64,000 nt of DNA. Source: Clostridium rhizosphaerae. GTDB taxonomy: Bacteria > Bacillota > Clostridia > Clostridiales > Clostridiaceae. The stretch is taken from NCBI RefSeq assembly GCF_016765585.1, contig NZ_JAESWC010000018.1:248001-312000 (forward strand). Direction: 5' to 3'. Made by a program: the position numbers and the translations under genes. The notes below the pieces were generated by a model. That model worked only from the letters and a program-made list of their open reading frames with translations, made no database searches and was not told the origin of the DNA. Positions 28,742 to 36,856 of the stretch are shown here, one piece after another (within the stretch, counting starts at the first letter, position 1; every line of letters starts with the position of its first letter).

Positions 28742-28888
28742 TCATTTTACTCCACACCCTTTAATGCTTCTACCATGTTCAAACTGATCGTATATCAGTT
28801 CTCCAATATTAGCATCGTTAGGAGCCCGTATAAGACTATCACCTGCACCGTATTCTATATACGCATTTTCAAATGAAATGAATACCAT
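28742..28888 (-). CDS. Small ORF of 48 codons with strong ribosome site
   Basis: An ATG at 28888 preceded by GGAGGAAAAAATA opens a 48-residue frame starting MVFISFENAYIEYGAG and ending FEHGRSIKGCGVK, closed by TGA. It lies downstream of the lipoprotein operon terminator on the same strand. Codon use is ordinary for the region and the ribosome site is strong, so it may be a real small protein. I recognise no family; a gene remnant is the alternative. Confidence 0.45.
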   Translation of the reverse strand: MVFISFENAYIEYGAGDSLIRAPNDANIGELIYDQFEHGRSIKGCGVK

Positions 28889-29011
28889 TATTTTTTCCTC
28901 CGTGATCTAATAATGCTTTTTGGGATATTATATTCCAAAAAACAATGATAAAATAACAGTAAAGGACATCTGCAATTTAGCTGGAGAAAACTTTGATAAA
29001 GGATTGCGACA

Positions 29012-29050
29012 ATAAAAAATCCGACCAAGGTAAAAGGCTCACCTCAGCCG
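29012..29050 (-). terminator. Terminator of two-component/lipoprotein operon
   Basis: On the minus strand CCGGCTGAGGT pairs along its full length with ACCTTGGTCGG (with G-U pairs) around a 9-base loop, followed by ATTTTTTATT. It ends the transcript of the lipoprotein gene about 85 bp past its stop. Confidence 0.75.
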
Positions 29051-29134
29051 GTGTATCTTTTTATATAATCAATTTCACACTCGGTTTCTATGCCATCTAG
29101 TGATAATTTCTTACTGCTCCGCAATACTTCCTTG

Positions 29135-30178
29135 CTATCCATGAAAATACCCAGTTCTTGAGGAAACTGCAACATAGGGTACCTCAGAACCATTATAGTC
29201 AATATATGCCTGGTACATATCGCCACCCAAAAATTCTAACCTAGTAACTTTTTTGCCATAAGTATTATATAAATCTTTTTCAAATATTTCCTTCCAATTA
29301 TTAGGAATAGATGCATTCATCGTCATATATTTAGCAAAGCTCTCTAAATCCTGTCCATTACCTCCACCAGCTTTATATTTTTTGTATAAACTCACAATAT
29401 CAACACTATTTAGGAAGGTTTTACTCCATTGCAGTTTTCCTGCTTCTGGCTTATCCCCTTGACCATTAATAATATATTCCTTAACCTTTTCAGAAATATT
29501 TTGTTCCGAAACTTCTATTTTGGAATTACTTCCAGAGTTTTGAGTTGTTATCTTACTTGATTGACTATTAGTCATCTTTTTTACAGTTAAAACAAAATTT
29601 ATCGGTCTCTCATATTCCTGCGCATTGCCTTCAAAAATATAAGTTCCTATCTTTCCGGTATCTATAGAAGAAATATTCCAATTAATATTAGCTACAGTAT
29701 CCACATTATTAATTTTAACAGTTGCAGTCTCCGGAAGCTTAAAATATTCATCTTGATTAACGGAGCCCTTGAGGTTCACAACCTGAAACTTTTTCTTTAT
29801 AGCTTCTAGCTGCTCCTTCATATTATCAGTATCAACTTTATTTTCAATAGCTAACTTGATAACATAAAAAGCATCATCCAATCTTCCTGCCTTAATGTAG
29901 CTGTCCTTTATTTCAAGGTAGATTTTTTTATTACCTTTATCAATTGAAATTGCATTTTCATATATAGTTCTAGCTTCCTGATATTTCCCGTCAGACAAAT
30001 ACTTGTCACCTTCTTTTATCTTTTCGCTAATTTCATTTTCTTCAGCTTTTGCCTGCTGACTCATATTATTTGAGAGCACAATTTGTTTGTCTTTTGTGCT
30101 ACAGGCAGTGAAGGTAGAAATACATAAAAGTAATGACAAAACTAACACTATAATTTTTTTAAAATAAGAACCTCTCAT
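29135..30178 (-). CDS. Lipoprotein with TPR-like repeat region
   Basis: A 347-residue exported lipoprotein. The signal peptide ends in a lipobox, 'CISTFTAC', with the modified cysteine near residue 26. Residues ~50-120 contain two TPR-like helices pairs ('GDKYLSDGKYQEARTIYENAISID' region and 'AGRLDDAFYVIKLAIE'). A Ser/Thr/Asn-rich linker lies near 205-225, and a C-terminal domain ends in 'VAVSSRTGYFHG'. The frame opens at ATG 30196, but AAGGGAG eight bases before the ATG at 30178 marks the start. It follows the histidine kinase gene by 61 bp, so it may be an output of, or partner to, that system. Confidence 0.75.
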   Translation of the reverse strand: MRGSYFKKIIVLVLSLLLCISTFTACSTKDKQIVLSNNMSQQAKAEENEISEKIKEGDKYLSDGKYQEARTIYENAISIDKGNKKIYLEIKDSYIKAGRLDDAFYVIKLAIENKVDTDNMKEQLEAIKKKFQVVNLKGSVNQDEYFKLPETATVKINNVDTVANINWNISSIDTGKIGTYIFEGNAQEYERPINFVLTVKKMTNSQSSKITTQNSGSNSKIEVSEQNISEKVKEYIINGQGDKPEAGKLQWSKTFLNSVDIVSLYKKYKAGGGNGQDLESFAKYMTMNASIPNNWKEIFEKDLYNTYGKKVTRLEFLGGDMYQAYIDYNGSEVPYVAVSSRTGYFHG

Positions 30179-30239
30179 AAAATTGTCTCCCTTCATATCT
30201 TATGTTTAAATATTAGCATGTAGTTGTTAACAAGTTTCA

Positions 30240-31688
30240 TCAATTTGTTGCCAATTTGTTACCAAAGGAAGGTATTTTTACCTTAGTCTTAATTATCTCC
30301 CCATTCTCCAAATTTATCACTCCACCATGCTCTTTTACAATCTCGCTGCAAATATAAAGACCCAGCCCTCTGCTTTGTTCCTCCTCGCCTCCTCTCATCT
30401 TTACGAAAGGATCAAAGATATTTTTAAAGATTTCATGCGGTATAGGTTCAGCCTTATTATCCACTTCAATGTTATAATTGCCTTCTGACATATAAGCTTT
30501 TACGAAAATAAATTCACCGTTAACCGAGTACTTTATGGCATTATCAATAATATTAATAATTACCTGTCTTATTCTATCAGTTTGCCCAAAAATATACCCA
30601 GCTTCAATATTTCTATTAATTGTCATGGAATACTTTCTCGCTTTAATATTCATATCGTCGCATATTTCATTCAACAGCTTGTTCATATCAATGGGACTCT
30701 TTTCCTCTTCCAGTGAAGAAATCCCTTTCGCTACACTAATAAGTTCTAAAACAAGCTTATGCAGTCTTTCACTTTCCTGATATATTCTTTCATTGGCTCT
30801 TTTTCTAAATTCCTCGTCCTCTACAATACCTTCCATCAACATTTCAGCATAACCCGAAATTGCAGTAAGAGGGGTTTTAAGCTCATGGGTAACATTGTTG
30901 AAAAAGCTTCTTCTTCCTTTTTCAAGCTTTTCAACCTTTTCCTTCTCAAGCTTGATAGTTTGAATCTGATCATTGATTTTATCCTTCATATTAATAAATT
31001 CTTTTGACAATATGCCTATTTCATCTTTACCTTTTACTTTCAGCTGAACATCATAATTACCTTGGCTAACTTGCTTAACTGCTTTGGTAAGAATCGTTAT
31101 AGGCCTGGTTATTTTGGAGGTTATAAAAAGAGTTAAAATAAAAATAAAAAGGAAAAGCAATAACTCGCCCAAAGTAATAAATTGAATTGTTTTCTTATAG
31201 GTAATATATGAATCACTATAACTTTTATCTAAAGCAATAATGCCCACATAATTGCTGTTTATATATACGGGGAAAACTAGTATACCACGAGCATCGCTGC
31301 CTCTGTATTTTAAATCGACAACAGCCTGCCCTTTCTCAGCCTTTTTTATATTGTCAAAGGTTATTTCTTCTGACGAACTATTTTTCTCACTATAAATAAG
31401 GGTGCCTTTCATATCCAGAAGCTCGCATTTACATTCGTTATTTAAGACTACATATTTAGCTATATATGAAGCATCATGTTTAAAACCATCTGTATCTGAA
31501 AAGGAAGAACTAATTGCCAGTCTATATTTTACATACTCTCGCGTACTTCTCATTATTTCTTCAAGAGATGTTTTAATACTGCTTTCCATATTTGATATCA
31601 GCACCTGTCTTATAAAAATATTTAAAAGCAGAGAAAAAATCACCAATATTATAGTAAGTCCTAACATGAATTTTACTTTTATCTTCAT
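30240..31688 (-). CDS. Membrane sensor histidine kinase (HAMP-HisKA)
   Basis: A 482-residue kinase. TM1 at ~7-27, an extracytoplasmic sensor of about 130 residues, TM2 at ~165-187, HAMP near 190-240 ('ITRPITILTKAVKQVSQGNYDVQ'), HisKA with 'NNVTHELKTPLTAISGYAEML' (His near 266) and an ATPase domain with 'VIINIIDNAIKYS', 'EARGLGLYICSEIV'-type G boxes and 'EEEQSRGLGLYICSE'. It starts 4 bp after the response regulator stop, so the two are cotranscribed and probably translationally coupled. Signal unknown. Confidence 0.9.
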   Translation of the reverse strand: MKIKVKFMLGLTIILVIFSLLLNIFIRQVLISNMESSIKTSLEEIMRSTREYVKYRLAISSSFSDTDGFKHDASYIAKYVVLNNECKCELLDMKGTLIYSEKNSSSEEITFDNIKKAEKGQAVVDLKYRGSDARGILVFPVYINSNYVGIIALDKSYSDSYITYKKTIQFITLGELLLFLFIFILTLFITSKITRPITILTKAVKQVSQGNYDVQLKVKGKDEIGILSKEFINMKDKINDQIQTIKLEKEKVEKLEKGRRSFFNNVTHELKTPLTAISGYAEMLMEGIVEDEEFRKRANERIYQESERLHKLVLELISVAKGISSLEEEKSPIDMNKLLNEICDDMNIKARKYSMTINRNIEAGYIFGQTDRIRQVIINIIDNAIKYSVNGEFIFVKAYMSEGNYNIEVDNKAEPIPHEIFKNIFDPFVKMRGGEEEQSRGLGLYICSEIVKEHGGVINLENGEIIKTKVKIPSFGNKLATN

Positions 31689-31692
31689 TGCT

Positions 31693-32376
31693 CTACCTCA
31701 TAACGTATCCAACGCCAAAGACAGTCTCTATAATGGAATTTGTCTCATCATTATCTAACTTGCTTCTCAGTCTTCTTATATGAACATCTACAGTTCGCAG
31801 TTCGCCATCATACTCCATATCCCAAACCTTATCCAAAAGTTCCTCTCTTGAGAATACTCTGTTTCTGTTTTTTGCAAGAAACTCCAGTAAGTCGTATTCC
31901 TTAGGCTTAAGCCTGACTTCTTCATCATCTTTTAAAACAACCCGACTTTCAGTATTTATCTTGATAAATCTATTCAGTAGTAAAATATTTCCTTCATGGG
32001 AAGAGCTATATTTTTCTACTCTTCTTACAGCTACTTTTACTCTGGTCAAAACTTCCTTTATATGAAAGGGCTTGGTTATATAATCATCGGCACCTAATTC
32101 CAAACCAAGAATTTTATCAACAATATCATTTCTCGCCGTCAACATAATTACAGGTATAGAATAATTTGCATTAATGAATTTGCAAAGCTCAAAGCCATCT
32201 TCATCAGGCAGGTTTATATCAAGCATAGCTAAATTCGGCTTAAAGCATGATAGGAATGCCTTTGCCTCAGTGGACGAAAAGGCACTCCTTACCTCATATC
32301 CTTCTACCCTTAAGGCTGATGATAGAATATCGTTAATTGAAACTTCATCTTCCACTACTAAAACTTTTACTCCCAT
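31693..32376 (-). CDS. OmpR/PhoB-family response regulator
   Basis: A 227-residue regulator. Receiver domain at 1-120 with acidic pocket 'VVEDE', phospho-acceptor D53 in 'AMLDINLPDEDG', Thr in 'IMLTARND' and Lys in 'DYITKPF'. The C-terminal winged helix has 'RLKPKEYDLLEFLAKNRNRVFSREELLDKVWD' and 'RTVDVHIRRLRSKLD'. The frame is open to GTG 32415; in-frame ATGs at 32388, 32382 and 32376 compete. I chose 32376 because it gives the canonical MGVKVLVVEDE N terminus. First gene of the regulator-kinase-lipoprotein operon. Confidence 0.88.
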   Translation of the reverse strand: MGVKVLVVEDEVSINDILSSALRVEGYEVRSAFSSTEAKAFLSCFKPNLAMLDINLPDEDGFELCKFINANYSIPVIMLTARNDIVDKILGLELGADDYITKPFHIKEVLTRVKVAVRRVEKYSSSHEGNILLLNRFIKINTESRVVLKDDEEVRLKPKEYDLLEFLAKNRNRVFSREELLDKVWDMEYDGELRTVDVHIRRLRSKLDNDETNSIIETVFGVGYVMR

Positions 32377-32475
32377 TTCCATCCCCATCCCTGTAAAATA
32401 AAATATTTTTTTCACTTCATTATGTATTTTAAGATCTTATCCATTCCATCTCTAAAAACTTTACCAATCTTCTCC

Positions 32476-32504
32476 ATTATATCATACCCATATGGTTCTT
32501 TTAA
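32476..32504 (-). promoter_or_regulatory. Candidate promoter of two-component operon
   Basis: TATAAT at 32476-32481 with TTAAAA 17 bp upstream (32499-32504) on the minus strand. The -35 match is weak. The leader would be about 90 nt. It overlaps the last codons of the WYL regulator gene. Confidence 0.45.
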
Positions 32505-32505
32505 C

Positions 32506-33474
32506 TCACACTTTTACGCAATGAAATCTATTACCTCTATTTAAACCTTCTAAAATTTCTTCTGGAACTTCCCTGACCTTGATGTCCTCACCTAGGAAAA
32601 GCAGCCAATTTATCATTTCTGTCAATTCTTCGTAACTTTTAACATTGATAAAAGTCCTTAGAACGGCTGTGGATAGGTAAGGATTCGTATATGAAATTGA
32701 AACCTTTAACGGATGGTATTTTCTGTACTGAGCAATGGCTTTTGGGCCAAGTTCAAGTACAAGATTGATTGCTTCTTCCTGCTTACTTAGTTTTTCTAAA
32801 ATCTTTTGCTCACTTAATCTCCTTTCGGCCGAGTAAAGCTTGACGTCGCTTAGATGGTCCACAGGAAAAATCTGCTTCTTTTCTTCCTTTAAGTCAAAGC
32901 CTTCAATCAGCCAGAGGCCTTTTTCATGATAAAGATGCAAGAGATATATTGAGTAAGAGTTTATTACCTTACCTTCTTTGATGGAAATCAATAAATATCT
33001 ATCTAAAATAATAATTTGAATGAGCTTTTCCAATATGGGGTGAGGGAGATCAGAAAGATTAAGTATGTCTGGGTTATGTGGATTAGTCCCCTCAAAAAGC
33101 AATATTTGATTTAGAAGAACAAGGTCATCTTGCTGAGTTTCTGAGATTAGTCCTAATAATTTTTCAGCTATAGACTGACGACTCTTTAGATAAGGGAGTT
33201 GTTGATTTCTTGTTGCCATAAAGGCAATGAAAAGAGCTTTAACCTCATTATCGGTAAAGCGAACAACGGGCAGAACAGAGTTTTTCATGACAAAATACCC
33301 CCCATCCCTTCCAACTTCAGCATCAAGCGGCATCCCCATAGCCTCAATATCTCTGATATCTCTAATAGCTGTTGAACGAGAGATGTTAAATTCTCGCATA
33401 ATTTCAGAAATTGTAAAGTGGGCGCGGTTGTTGATATACCTCATGATTGTATTAATCCGTTCAACTTTTTTCAT
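32506..33474 (-). CDS. HTH-WYL transcriptional regulator (YafY-type)
   Basis: A 322-residue regulator. An N-terminal winged helix at ~5-60 has 'FTISEIMREFNISRSTAIRDIRDIEAMGMPL' and 'GYFVM'. A WYL domain follows at about 140-240 ('LIQIIILDRYLLISIKEGKVI...YSIYLLHLYHEKGLWLIEGFDL'), and a C-terminal extension at about 240-322. WYL regulators respond to ligands or nucleic acids. AGGAGGCACT precedes the ATG and a promoter with perfect -10 lies upstream. It is divergent from the GyrI-like gene, the usual arrangement for autoregulation and control of that gene. Codon use looks less AT-biased than its neighbours. Confidence 0.87.
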   Translation of the reverse strand: MKKVERINTIMRYINNRAHFTISEIMREFNISRSTAIRDIRDIEAMGMPLDAEVGRDGGYFVMKNSVLPVVRFTDNEVKALFIAFMATRNQQLPYLKSRQSIAEKLLGLISETQQDDLVLLNQILLFEGTNPHNPDILNLSDLPHPILEKLIQIIILDRYLLISIKEGKVINSYSIYLLHLYHEKGLWLIEGFDLKEEKKQIFPVDHLSDVKLYSAERRLSEQKILEKLSKQEEAINLVLELGPKAIAQYRKYHPLKVSISYTNPYLSTAVLRTFINVKSYEELTEMINWLLFLGEDIKVREVPEEILEGLNRGNRFHCVKV

Positions 33475-33517
33475 AGTGCCTCCTAAATAGTATCATTATC
33501 TGACATGATTTATGGGT

Positions 33518-33546
33518 ATTATAAACCTATCAAGTGAAAACGACAA
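33518..33546 (-). promoter_or_regulatory. Promoter of WYL regulator gene
   Basis: TTGTCG (33541-33546) and TATAAT (33518-33523), 17-bp spacing, minus strand. The -10 overlaps a TATTATA that could serve the divergent plus-strand gene, so one operator could control both. Confidence 0.65.
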
Positions 33547-33583
33547 GTCATTTGATTAATTTAAAAAAGAGGAAGGTTTTAAT

Positions 33584-34063
33584 ATGGCAGATTATACACT
33601 AGAAGAAAAAGATGGCTTTACCGTTTTAGGTTTTGGAACTGAGCTCAAGAGTAATTACACTGACTTTGCTGGTTTGAGCAAAGAAAAATATGACTTTTGG
33701 CAAGCAATCAGCCAAGATGGAAGACTTAATACTCTAAAAGCTATGGCCACAAACAGCTACGTATTTGCCGTAAACGAAGCGGTGAATAACAGGATGTTGC
33801 ATTATGCAGGTGTCATGACAGAAGCATCAGCACCAGAAGATGCTAGAGTTATCCAATTCCCTAAGGGCAACTACCTGGTTGTTAAAGGAGAAGGAAAGAC
33901 GTCTGATGAATTGAATAAAAACCTTTCTGCCATTGCCTTTGGTCAAGTCTTGCCACAAGCAAAGAATTTTGCCTATGTTGGTGGTCCAAATGCAACAGTG
34001 GAGATGGGAAGTCAAAATGGTTTAATTTACGGTGAAATTTGGATTCCTGTTGTTAGGAAATAA
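33584..34063 (+). CDS. GyrI-like/effector-binding domain protein
   Basis: A 159-residue soluble protein. The N-terminal 'TLEEKDGFTVLGFGTEL' and C-terminal 'ARVIQFPKGNYLVVKGEG' with 'YGEIWIPVV' match the AraC effector-binding (GyrI-like, SRPBCC-unrelated) fold, which binds small hydrophobic ligands. GAGGAAGG precedes the ATG. Divergent from the WYL regulator and followed by a large perfect hairpin and a second ORF. The arrangement is known from streptococci and enterococci, which hints at transfer. Confidence 0.75.
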   Translation: MADYTLEEKDGFTVLGFGTELKSNYTDFAGLSKEKYDFWQAISQDGRLNTLKAMATNSYVFAVNEAVNNRMLHYAGVMTEASAPEDARVIQFPKGNYLVVKGEGKTSDELNKNLSAIAFGQVLPQAKNFAYVGGPNATVEMGSQNGLIYGEIWIPVVRK

Positions 34064-34098
34064 AGAGATAAAATGGACTTTAACAGATAATTTACGTG

Positions 34099-34132
34099 CG
34101 GAAACTGAGTAGTATAAACTACTCAGTTTCCG
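34099..34132 (+). terminator. Perfect 15-bp intercistronic hairpin
   Basis: Arms 34099-34113 and 34118-34132 are exact reverse complements around a 4-base loop (ATAA). It sits between the GyrI-like gene and the next ORF, and ends about 8 bp before that ORF's ribosome site AAGGAGG. There is no T-run after it, so it may be a weak terminator, an mRNA stabiliser or an operator rather than a classical terminator. Confidence 0.5.
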
Positions 34133-34151
34133 ACTAAAAGGAGGAATAGAA

Positions 34152-34616
34152 ATGTCTTATATTGTTGATTTTAAAAATGTGTCTACAGTTGGTTTAGAGT
34201 CATCACCTGTAGTAGAAGCTCTTGCTGGCTTACGAGCAAATGAAGCCCGTTACTTTATGAATAAATACAAGCATGAATTTACGGTTGTACCAGCTAGCGA
34301 AAGCCAGGACACCCTTGATTATGTGAATGAAATTTTAAAAAAAGAACGTAATATTGAGTTTGCAGCCAAACCACTAGAAACCTCTCGTTTTCAAGTGGAA
34401 AATATCAAGTTTGCCTATGTATTTTATGAAGATGGTCTTGCGATTAACGTTATGTATACTGTTGATGACCCTAAAAAGCGGGCAGTTGGTTTTAAACTTT
34501 CCGAGGGGATGGAGATACCAAAGGAACTAGAAGAAAAGTTTAAGTTTGCTAGGCAGAAGTCTAAGTTAGCTGGAACAATTAGAGGCTCGTTTTTTGTAAT
34601 TAAAGGAGAATATTAA
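34152..34616 (+). CDS. Unknown protein of WYL/GyrI cassette
   Basis: A 154-residue protein starting MSYIVDFKNVSTVGLESS, no signal peptide or membrane segment, mixed alpha/beta by eye, Lys-rich C terminus ending 'SFFVIKGEY'. AAGGAGGAATAGAA gives a strong start. I do not recognise a domain. Its codon use matches the two preceding cassette genes more than the chromosome. It ends exactly at the point where a truncated LysR frame begins, so it probably marks the edge of an insertion. Confidence 0.65.
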   Translation: MSYIVDFKNVSTVGLESSPVVEALAGLRANEARYFMNKYKHEFTVVPASESQDTLDYVNEILKKERNIEFAAKPLETSRFQVENIKFAYVFYEDGLAINVMYTVDDPKKRAVGFKLSEGMEIPKELEEKFKFARQKSKLAGTIRGSFFVIKGEY

Positions 34617-35003
34617 AGTAATCAAGAGCACAAGTTGGGCAATTCAGCCCCTATAGAAGATATATTCTTCAAACCTAATTTAATGAACACCATAGGATGT
34701 CCTAATAGAATTCAGCTTGAAGCTTGGCTTAAGTCAAAGGGAGTCTCTAATATTCGATATATGGAATTTAATAATCTAAATTCAATTATTGAGGGTGTAG
34801 TGGCTGATCTTGGCGCATCTTTAGTTCCTCAATCGTCCATTGAAGAATATGAAAAAGCAGGTCTTATAAAATCATTTGAAATACCTAGTAAGTACAATGT
34901 AACAAAAACCTTTTTCATAAGGCGAAAGGATTCCTTACTGACTAGTTCTCTTTCAAAATTTATTGAGATGGTTGAACTTAATACACCCTACAAAAGGATT
35001 TAA
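34617..35003 (+). pseudogene. LysR-type regulator remnant, N terminus missing
   Basis: An open frame of 128 codons read directly after the preceding gene's stop, without a ribosome site or ATG. It matches the second half of a LysR substrate-binding domain: 'SNQEHKLGNSAPIEDIFFKPNLM' corresponds to the family's 'HPLA...ISLEDL', then 'RIQLEAWLKSKGV', 'IIEGVVADLGASLVPQSSI' and 'KTFFIRRKDSLL'. The helix-turn-helix and first subdomain are absent. The cassette insertion probably removed them. Confidence 0.7.
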
Positions 35004-35495
35004 ACTTAAGTACACTTACTGCCCAATGCATAGCAGTTGTGTTTATTGCAAATCTTGATATAGGTCTTGTAATCATTAAATATTTATATATAAATTCTTA
35101 AATTCTTTTGTTCTTATCTATTTATCTAGAAATCTAGTTGTATAGCTGATGCAATAATTCTATTAATGTCACTTGGTTCATTCACTTTATTATTAAATTT
35201 ATGAATGATAAAAGGGCGGAACTTTGCAGCCTTCCACCCTTTTGATATGTTTAGATAATTATTTTACTTAATTTCACAATGGTTTCTGTGTGTGTTGTGA
35301 TAGAAAAATGATAGTAATACGCAGAAATATTTCGGACTATACAGGGGGTCTTTTTTACATAAGAGGTCTAGAGTTATACCATTCGCATTTCAAAGCAACA
35401 TACCCCACTTTAAGAGCTTTATTCTTCAGTGTATAATAACAATAAATACTTGCAAATTTCACAACATTATTTTACTCGGTTTAGTTAATATAAGC
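35004..35495. other. Intergenic region, no gene seen
   Basis: A 492-bp stretch between the LysR remnant and hflX. A stem AAAAGGGCGG / CCACCCTTTT at 35210-35243 could terminate the plus-strand cassette. No ORF with a ribosome site was found; some of it may be decayed sequence. Confidence 0.5.
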
Positions 35496-36764
35496 TTATC
35501 TTTTGATTAGATTTTCAAATTGTTTATATCTTCTATAATCTGATTCTTTGCATTCTACGAATATCAATGCTCCATTAACATTATATTGAATTGATTTGAT
35601 AGAGGCATTGTATTTAAAATATGAAAGTATATTGCCTTTGTCATATGGAATTAACAGCTCGCAGCAAATATGGTTTGGAAAAGCTCTTTTTCGAATTTCA
35701 TTTACTAACTCATCCATTCCAATCTTATTTTTAGCAGAAATATATATACAGCCTTTTTCATCTTTCTTGATTTCATCTTTTACTAAATCTACTTTATTAT
35801 AGGCATAAATAGTAGGTATATTTTCCGCACCTAATCCTTTTAGCGTATTTTTGACAACTTCAATATGCTGTTTATAATTAGGGTTAGAGTAATCAACTAC
35901 ATGAACTAACATATCAGCTTCAATAATTTCCTCCAAAGTTGAGCGGAATGCTTTAATAAGTTGATTAGGTAGTTTACTGATAAATCCTACTGTATCGCTT
36001 AACAAAAATGATTTATTATCAAGCAGCTTTATTCTTCTTACGTAAGTTTCTAAAGTGGCGAATAGCATATCCTTTTCAAGTACCTTTTTATCGACTGAAG
36101 AACTGTACAAATCAATCATAGTATTCATAATGCTTGACTTACCTGCGTTTGTATATCCTACCAAAACGATCACTGGTATTCCTGACTTTTTACGCTGTTT
36201 CCTTTGGTTCTTTCTCTGAGCTACAATTGCTTCCAATTCCACGTGCAGTGCACTGATTCTACCCTTAATCTTTCTATGATCCAATTCAAACTTAGTTTCC
36301 CCTGAACCCCTAGTAATAAACTTTGGACCGCCCGACTGGTAACCTAAGTGTTCTCCAAAATCAATTAATCTCGGCAGCAGATATTGTAATTTCGCTATTT
36401 CTACCTGCAGCTGTGCTTCCTTTGTTTTAGCTCTCTTAGCAAAAATGTCTAAAATTAGAACCGTTCTGTCTATTACATTACATTTTAAGTCTTTTTGAAG
36501 ATTACGAATTTGTGAAGGGGATAGCTCATCATTAAAAATAACCATATCCAAATCATTCTCATTAACTAATGAAATTACTTCTTGAACTTTTCCACTTCCA
36601 ATATAATGTGAGGAATACACCCGTTGTAATTTTTGAGTGATTTCGCCAACCACCTCAATATCACATGCATCAGCTAATTTTGATAACTCCTTCATCATAC
36701 TTAAAAATTCCTTATCATTATTGATGTTACAGCCCACAATTACTGCTCTTTGTTTTAGTTTCAT
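35496..36764 (-). CDS. hflX: GTPase HflX
   Basis: A 422-residue ribosome-associated GTPase that splits stalled or hibernating ribosomes. N-terminal HflX domain with '[11 protein letters not shown]', '[15 protein letters not shown]', '[32 protein letters not shown]'-like helix and the '[22 protein letters not shown]' glycine motif. G domain: G1 '[13 protein letters not shown]', G2 threonine in '[14 protein letters not shown]', G3 '[12 protein letters not shown]', G4 'AYNKVDLV', G5 'ISAKNKIG'. GGAGGAAACTGT precedes the ATG. It neighbours an ABC-F ribosome-protection gene; some HflX homologues also act in antibiotic tolerance, so the pairing is suggestive. Confidence 0.93.
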   Translation of the reverse strand: [422 protein letters not shown]

Positions 36765-36803
36765 ACAGTTTCCTCCGTTCGTTGCTACATTGCTTTAGAC
36801 ATG

Positions 36804-36832
36804 CAAAATAGGGGGAGAACAGTCTCTCCCAC
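36804..36832 (-). terminator. Terminator of ABC-F gene
   Basis: Minus-strand stem GGGAGA / TCTCCC with short loop, followed by CCTATTTT. Ends the ABC-F transcript about 25 bp after its stop. Confidence 0.55.
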
Positions 36833-36856
36833 CTTTATACACTTTAATTAATTTAG

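Noticed and set aside
29044-29226. 60-codon frame overlapping the end of the lipoprotein gene
   Set aside because: No ribosome site and it ends in the terminator hairpin; the lipoprotein frame closes naturally at GYFHG.
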